From Candidatus Woesearchaeota archaeon (lineage in GTDB: Archaea; Nanobdellota; Nanobdellia; Woesearchaeales; UBA11576): a stretch of DNA of 8,320 bases. Of the stretch, positions 5,009 through 8,320 are shown piece by piece. Both the position numbers and the translations under genes were made by a program. The DNA lies in the NCBI GenBank assembly GCA_030591125.1, contig JAUVBP010000045.1, positions 1 to 8,320 on the forward strand, given 5' to 3'. The notes beneath the pieces are model-generated. The model saw only the letters and a list, made by a program, of their open reading frames with translations, did not search any database and was not told the DNA's origin. Numbering within the stretch: position 1 is the first letter of the stretch; each line of letters starts with the position of its first letter.

Positions 5009-5052
5009 AAAAAACCCAGCAAATACTTGCGTACTTGCCGGGAAAAGAGGTG
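5009..5052 (-). terminator. Terminator-like module with GCAA hairpin and U6 tail
   Basis: Minus strand: CACCTCTTTTCCC leads into a 12-bp stem (5042-5031 with 5026-5015) capped by a GCAA (GNRA) tetraloop, followed by T6 (5014-5009). All 12 positions pair on the minus strand, two as G-U; on the plus strand those two become A-C mismatches. It shares its flanks with the module at 4935-4986 (CACCTCTTTT-CCC on one side, TGCTGGGTTTTT on the other, with one inserted base in the other copy) while the inner stem differs. Together with the promoter candidate at 5137-5151 it could end a minus-strand small RNA of about 110 nt. Confidence 0.55.
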
Positions 5053-5136
5053 TTTAGACAGCTTAACATGAATTTATGATCTATTTTTGATGTGCTAATA
5101 CCCTTTATTTGTTACTTACTGGTGAGAACTAACTCC

Positions 5137-5151
5137 TATTTAAATCTTTCG
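5137..5151 (-). promoter_or_regulatory. BRE plus TATA element on the minus strand, candidate small-RNA promoter
   Basis: The minus strand reads CGAAAGATTTAAATA, a close match to the archaeal BRE-TATA consensus (CRnAAnnTTTAWATA). The predicted start is near 5118, and the first T-run after a hairpin on that strand is at 5014-5009, so a transcript of about 110 nt is implied. TTTAAA is self-complementary, so plus-strand use is possible, but the BRE side favours minus. Confidence 0.45.
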
Positions 5152-5155
5152 TTTT

Positions 5156-5177
5156 TTCATCACTTTTCAGTGGTGAA
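5156..5177. other. 9-bp hairpin upstream of rio1
   Basis: TTCATCACT (5156-5164) pairs with AGTGGTGAA (5169-5177) around TTTC. One pair is U-G on the plus strand and C-A on the minus strand, which favours plus; the minus strand would instead have a GAAA tetraloop. It lies upstream of the rio1 TATA box, so it is not in the predicted rio1 mRNA. It may be a DNA-level palindrome for a regulator. Confidence 0.35.
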
Positions 5178-5198
5178 CTAGCCGTTTGGTGAGATAGG

Positions 5199-5206
5199 TA
5201 TTTAAA
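5199..5206 (+). promoter_or_regulatory. TATA box for the rio1-dim2-top6B operon
   Basis: TATTTAAA, preceded by GATAGG, lies 59-66 bp before the rio1 ATG. The predicted transcription start at about 5226-5230 gives a leader of roughly 35-39 nt. No other TATA-like element lies between it and rio1, and the operon genes that follow have no room for internal promoters. Confidence 0.6.
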
Positions 5207-5234
5207 GGGGCTTCAGTTCTCCCCATACATCAGT

Positions 5235-5244
5235 AATCACCTCC
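5235..5244 (+). promoter_or_regulatory. 16S rRNA 3'-end mimic in the rio1-dim2 leader
   Basis: AATCACCTCC sits inside the predicted 5' leader, 20 nt before the rio1 ATG. AUCACCUCC is identical to the 3' end of archaeal 16S rRNA (anti-Shine-Dalgarno). Archaeal Dim2 is known to bind that rRNA end, and dim2 is the second gene of this operon, so the site could be a feedback binding site for the product. The leader has no GGTGA ribosome site of its own. An alternative reading is a GGAGGTGATT ribosome site on the minus strand, but the frames that follow there have 5 and 19 codons only. Confidence 0.4.
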
Positions 5245-5264
5245 AAAACACGATCCGCACCAAA

Positions 5265-5969
5265 ATGGGCAAAATAACACGAGAGAAGTTCAAGACCTGG
5301 GGAAATGTATTTGACAATTTTACCCTACGTAACCTGTTCAAGCTGAGTTCTCAAGGGCATTTCGAAGAGATGAAAAGCCCGATATCCATAGGAAAAGAAG
5401 CAAACGTATTCTCAGCAGAGACTGAAGACGGCAAGCTGATCGCTGTAAAGATATACCGGCTACAGAACTGTGACTTCAACAAGATGTATGATTACATCAA
5501 ATACGATGCAAGATACGTCAACCTCAAAGCCAAGCGCCGAGAGATAATATTCTCATGGGCACAGCGCGAGTTCAGGAACATCCTCAAATCAAGAGAAGCA
5601 GGAGTGAGAGTACCATTACCCCTGCAATGCACACACAACATACTACTCATGGAATACATAGGAGATAAAGAGCCCGCGCCAAAACTCAAGGATGCTTATC
5701 CTGAAGATCCCAAGAAGTTCATGGACAAGACATTCGATTACATGAAAAAGATGTACAAGGCAGGACTGGTGCATGGAGACCTCTCAGAGTTCAACATACT
5801 GAACTGGAAAGATAAACCGGTGTTCATAGACATCTCGCAGGGGACAATCACAAGAAGCATAAACGCAGAAGAGCTATTAGTAAGAGATATAAAGAACATG
5901 TGCAGATTCGCAAAAAAGATGGGACTGGAATATGACAAAGAAGAAATAAAAAAAATGATAAAGGGATAA
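5265..5969 (+). CDS. rio1: RIO1-type atypical serine/threonine kinase/ATPase
   Basis: The 234-residue protein has the RIO kinase layout: a P-loop-like strand S41-I-G-K-E-A-N-V-F, the ATP-binding Lys in AVKIY (K62), the catalytic loop VHGDLSEFN (D172, N177), and the metal-binding Asp in FIDISQGT (D189), then the RIO1-type end LLVRDIKNMCRFAKKMGL. The STGKEA-like loop and IDISQ distinguish RIO1 from RIO2, which also has an N-terminal winged helix that is absent here. RIO1 is a cytoplasmic ATPase acting late in small-subunit ribosome assembly, helping the final 3' trimming of 16S/18S precursor rRNA and release of assembly factors. Length is normal for archaea (about 230-260). The start has a plausible leader but no ribosome site. 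It is followed after 1 nt by dim2, which works on the same particle. Confidence 0.95.
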   Translation: MGKITREKFKTWGNVFDNFTLRNLFKLSSQGHFEEMKSPISIGKEANVFSAETEDGKLIAVKIYRLQNCDFNKMYDYIKYDARYVNLKAKRREIIFSWAQREFRNILKSREAGVRVPLPLQCTHNILLMEYIGDKEPAPKLKDAYPEDPKKFMDKTFDYMKKMYKAGLVHGDLSEFNILNWKDKPVFIDISQGTITRSINAEELLVRDIKNMCRFAKKMGLEYDKEEIKKMIKG

Positions 5970-5970
5970 C

Positions 5971-6618
5971 ATGCCAGAAGATAAACCAAAACAGACCCAA
6001 GAGATCGAAGAAAATGATGCAGACATCATCGAAGGTGTCGAGTTCTCATACGAACTGAAAGTCCCTAAAGACCGGATCGCAGTGCTCATAGGTAAGGGTG
6101 GCGACGTGAAAAAAAAGATAGAAGAAGGGACCCACGCGCACATATTCATCGACTCTAAAGAAGGGGATATCAGGATAAGCGGAGACGACAGCCTCGGCCT
6201 GTTCAGTGCAAGAGAGATCATAAAAGCCATAGGTAGAGGTTTCAGCCCGGAGACTGCACTGCTCATACTCAAATCAGACTATGGGTTCGAGCTCCTTGCC
6301 ATATCAGACTACGTAGGGAAATCCCAGAGGACTGCGAAACGTCTGAAATCAAGAGTGATAGGGACCGAAGGGAAGACAAGAAAACAGATAGAAGACGCGA
6401 CAGAGACAAACATAAGCGTATATGGAAAAACAGTAGGCATAATAGGTGAAGCAGAACACGTCATGCTTGCACGAAGAGCCATAGAAAGCCTCCTTGCAGG
6501 AGCCACACACAGTTCAGTATACAAATGGCTCGAGAAAAAGAAGAAAGAGCTTGAGAGGAACAAGATACTCGGAGCCAGTAAGATAGAACTTAAAGAGGGA
6601 TTTGAAAAAGGTGATTAG
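5971..6618 (+). CDS. dim2: Dim2/Pno1-like KH-domain ribosome assembly protein
   Basis: The 215-residue protein has an acidic N-terminal tail (about 20 residues) and two KH domains. KH1 has VLIGKGGDVKKKIEE (GxxG 41-44), KH2 has RVIGTEGKTRKQIEDAT (GxxG 131-134). The Pno1/Dim2 signature LLAGATHSSVYKWLE is at about 174-188, and a charged helix ends the protein. Archaeal Dim2 binds the 3' end of 16S rRNA and cooperates with the nuclease Nob1, RIO1 and aIF2-alpha in final small-subunit maturation. KH1 keeps a basic GKGG loop; in eukaryotic Pno1 KH1 is degenerate, so this one may still bind RNA. It follows rio1 by 1 nt without a ribosome site, implying translational coupling, and abuts top6B with no gap. 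Confidence 0.92.
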   Translation: MPEDKPKQTQEIEENDADIIEGVEFSYELKVPKDRIAVLIGKGGDVKKKIEEGTHAHIFIDSKEGDIRISGDDSLGLFSAREIIKAIGRGFSPETALLILKSDYGFELLAISDYVGKSQRTAKRLKSRVIGTEGKTRKQIEDATETNISVYGKTVGIIGEAEHVMLARRAIESLLAGATHSSVYKWLEKKKKELERNKILGASKIELKEGFEKGD

Positions 6619-8320
6619 ATGAGCCAACAGACACTTGGAGACACGGCAAAAGGGACGACAAAAGCACATCAGATGGCAACAAAGCAGCGTGAGATAAGCG
6701 TTGCAGAATTCTTCGCTAAAAATAGACATCTACTGGGATTTGATAATCCGAGAAAAGCACTACTCACTACGATCAAAGAAGCTGTCGATAATAGTCTGGA
6801 CGCCTGTGAAGAAGCAAATATACTTCCAGAGATAAGTGTCGAAGTCATCGAGATGGGAAATGACAGGTTCAGGGTCATAGTAGAGGACAACGGCCCAGGT
6901 GTCGTCAAGAAACAAGTACCAAAAATATTCGCAAAACTTCTCTATGGAAGCAAGTTCCACAGGCTCAAGATGAGCAGAGGCCAGCAAGGGATAGGAATAT
7001 CCGCTTCAGTGATGTACGGCCAGATGACAACAGGGAAACCTGCAAGGATAACTACAAGGATAGGTGCGAAATACACAGGATATTATTGTGAGCTGACAAT
7101 AAACACGAAAGAAAACAAACCTGACATACTGAAAGAACAAGAGGTAGACTGGCACAAGGAACACGGGACAAGAATAGAGATAGACCTTGAGGCATCGTAC
7201 CAGAAAGGAAGCCAGAGCATAGATGCATATCTCAAGCAGACTGCGATAGTGAACCCGCACTGCACAATAATATATACAAACCCGAAAGCAGAACAGATCA
7301 TATTTCCCAGAGCTACAGACAAGCTTCCTGTAGAACCTAAAGAGATCAAGCCGCACCCGAAAGGTGTAGAGCTAGGACTTCTCATGAAGATGATGGCAGA
7401 TACTGACGCAAGGACAATGCAGAGCTTCCTCTGTAATGACTTTTCAAGAGTGGGCTCAGGAGCTGCGAAAGAGATACTGCAGAAAGCAGCAATACTCCCA
7501 AACTTCAAACCGAATGGAGCCAACAGGGACCATGCAGAGAGAGTCCTCAAGGCAATCAATGAGACAAAGCTCATGAACCCTCCTACAGACTGTGTGACAC
7601 CTATAGGTTCGGAACAGTTCGAGAAAGGGATGAAGAAAGAGATAAAGGCAGAGTTCTATGCTGTCACGACCCGTCCGCCGGCAGTGTATAGGGGAAACCC
7701 GTTCATCGTCGAGGCAGGGATAGCCTACGGAGGAGAACAGCCAGCAGACAAGGCAGGCAGGGTGCTTAGGTATGCAAACAGGGTCCCTTTACAGTACCAG
7801 CAGAGCGCATGTGCCATAACACAATCAATAATACAGACAAACTTCAGGAGCTACGGGCTTAGCCAGAGCAAAGGATCCTTGCCCATAGGACCTTGCACAA
7901 TCGCAGTACACCTCGGATCAGTCTGGGTGCCGTTCACTTCAGAATCCAAGGAAGCGATCGCACAATATCCTGAGATCATGAAAGAGATAAAGCTCGCCAT
8001 ACAGGAATGTGGAAGGAAACTCGCAAGCTATGTGCTCAAGAAACAGAAGCTCAAGAACGAGATGAAGAAAAGGAGCCATATAGAGCAATACATCCCACAC
8101 ATAGGATCAGTACTCCAAGAGCTGCTGGGCTTAAGTCCAGGGCAGAAAGACGATGTCGAAGTCTCGATGGATGGTGTCATGCTTGGAGACATCTTCCTCG
8201 CCCGCTATCAGGTCGAGTCCACGCTCGACTCCAACCTCCTTTTCAACGCCTACGAGATCCGCGATCTCCTCGAGGGGGACCACGGATTCCTGTTCTTCTA
8301 CCCCTACCAGGAGCGTCCGG
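6619..8320 (+). CDS. top6B: DNA topoisomerase VI subunit B (3' end outside window)
   Basis: The open frame gives 567 residues to the right edge without a stop. The GHKL ATPase motifs are clear: N-box E54-A-V-D-N58, VEDNGPG (D90, G92, G94) and the lid [11 protein letters not shown] (119-129). An H2tH-like region and a transducer domain follow (about 320-500: [22 protein letters not shown] with K418 at the switch-lysine position, [18 protein letters not shown]). TopoVI is an A2B2 type IIB enzyme; subunit B binds ATP and gates the DNA-cleaving subunit A, usually encoded next door and expected just outside the window. AAGGTGAT (6608-6615) is 3 nt before the ATG, and the gene directly follows the dim2 stop. 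Residues after about 510 do not look like known Top6B sequence and differ in codon use. Confidence 0.95.
   Translation, partial: MSQQTLGDTAKGTTKAHQMATKQREISVAEFFAKNRHLLGFDNPRKALLTTIKEAVDNSLDACEEANILPEISVEVIEMGNDRFRVIVEDNGPGVVKKQVPKIFAKLLYGSKFHRLKMSRGQQGIGISASVMYGQMTTGKPARITTRIGAKYTGYYCELTINTKENKPDILKEQEVDWHKEHGTRIEIDLEASYQKGSQSIDAYLKQTAIVNPHCTIIYTNPKAEQIIFPRATDKLPVEPKEIKPHPKGVELGLLMKMMADTDARTMQSFLCNDFSRVGSGAAKEILQKAAILPNFKPNGANRDHAERVLKAINETKLMNPPTDCVTPIGSEQFEKGMKKEIKAEFYAVTTRPPAVYRGNPFIVEAGIAYGGEQPADKAGRVLRYANRVPLQYQQSACAITQSIIQTNFRSYGLSQSKGSLPIGPCTIAVHLGSVWVPFTSESKEAIAQYPEIMKEIKLAIQECGRKLASYVLKKQKLKNEMKKRSHIEQYIPHIGSVLQELLGLSPGQKDDVEVSMDGVMLGDIFLARYQVESTLDSNLLFNAYEIRDLLEGDHGFLFFYPYQERP
8150..8320 (+). 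other. Compositionally foreign tail of the top6B frame
   Basis: From residue about 511 on, the frame continues for 57 codons ([17 protein letters not shown], then [21 protein letters not shown]) with no match to Top6B that I know. Bases 8161-8320 are 59% G+C by direct count (94 of 160), against about 42-45% in the 120 bases at 7981-8100. The tail uses CGC/CGT for Arg and ATC for Ile and has no ATA, AGA or AGG, while the preceding 510 codons use mainly ATA, AGA and AGG. Third positions are almost all G or C in this frame, which supports real coding in it. It may be an assembly chimera at a contig end, a recent insertion, or an odd C-terminal extension. Confidence 0.5.

Noticed and set aside
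4857..5069. 70-residue minus-strand ORF across the hairpin modules
   Set aside because: It spans three structured elements and T-runs, lacks a ribosome site, and its composition looks random.
4988..5071. 27-residue plus-strand ORF behind GAGGTGAT
   Set aside because: Only 2 nt separate the GGTGA site from the ATG, the frame runs straight through the GCAA hairpin module, and the peptide has no protein-like pattern.
5167..5226. Short minus-strand ORF behind GGAGGTGATT (5235-5244)
   Set aside because: The frames have 5 and 19 codons only and overlap the rio1 TATA box; kept only as an alternative reading of the AATCACCTCC site.
8129..8319. Minus-strand open frame entering from the right edge and ending at a TAA near 8129
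   Set aside because: It is the codon-aligned antisense of the top6B frame, rich in Val and Glu as expected for such a shadow, whereas the plus frame has almost all third positions G or C and a normal amino-acid mix.

Overview
The window is archaeal. It carries an archaeal DnaG-type primase, an atypical RIO1 kinase, a two-KH-domain Dim2/Pno1 protein and topoisomerase VI subunit B. Promoters are TATA boxes about 25 bp upstream of starts, ribosome binding sites are of the GGTGA type, and Ile and Arg codons are mostly ATA and AGA/AGG. Compact spacing, two lipoprotein-like genes and a membrane-bound winged-helix regulator would fit a DPANN-type lineage such as Woesearchaeota, but the sequence does not prove the lineage. 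I saw no tRNA, rRNA, CRISPR array or insertion sequence.

Region 1 (1-2276) looks like envelope functions. A Cys-rich lipoprotein gene (minus, running off the left edge) and a winged-helix regulator with two membrane helices (plus) share a divergent promoter region. Three regularly spaced GATTGA half-sites lie between their two TATA boxes. A lipid-anchored DUF4349 protein with its own promoter follows.

Region 2 (2277-2956) holds a three-way-junction RNA candidate of about 115 nt whose long closing helix is complete only when G-U pairs are allowed on the plus strand. After it comes a probably leaderless gene for a Fap7/AK6-type adenylate kinase-like protein.

Region 3 (2977-4308, minus) is dnaG, convergent with the kinase gene and ending in T-runs on its own strand. 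Its leader holds three small hairpins flanked by a 9-bp direct repeat.

Region 4 (4309-5264) is a gene-free stretch of about 950 bp between divergent dnaG and rio1. It contains many TTTAAA elements, two folded segments of uncertain strand, and three tandem hairpins that are better RNA structures on the minus strand. Two of these end in GCAA and UUCG tetraloops followed by T-runs.

Region 5 (5265-8320) is a tight operon, rio1 - dim2 - top6B, with gaps of 1 and 0 nt. Its predicted 5' leader contains AUCACCUCC, identical to the 3' end of archaeal 16S rRNA, which is the known binding target of archaeal Dim2. Together with Fap7 and the exosome-associated DnaG, the window is enriched for small-subunit rRNA maturation and RNA processing. 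The last 150-170 bp of the top6B frame change abruptly in base composition and codon use, so that tail may be an assembly chimera or an unusual C-terminal extension.
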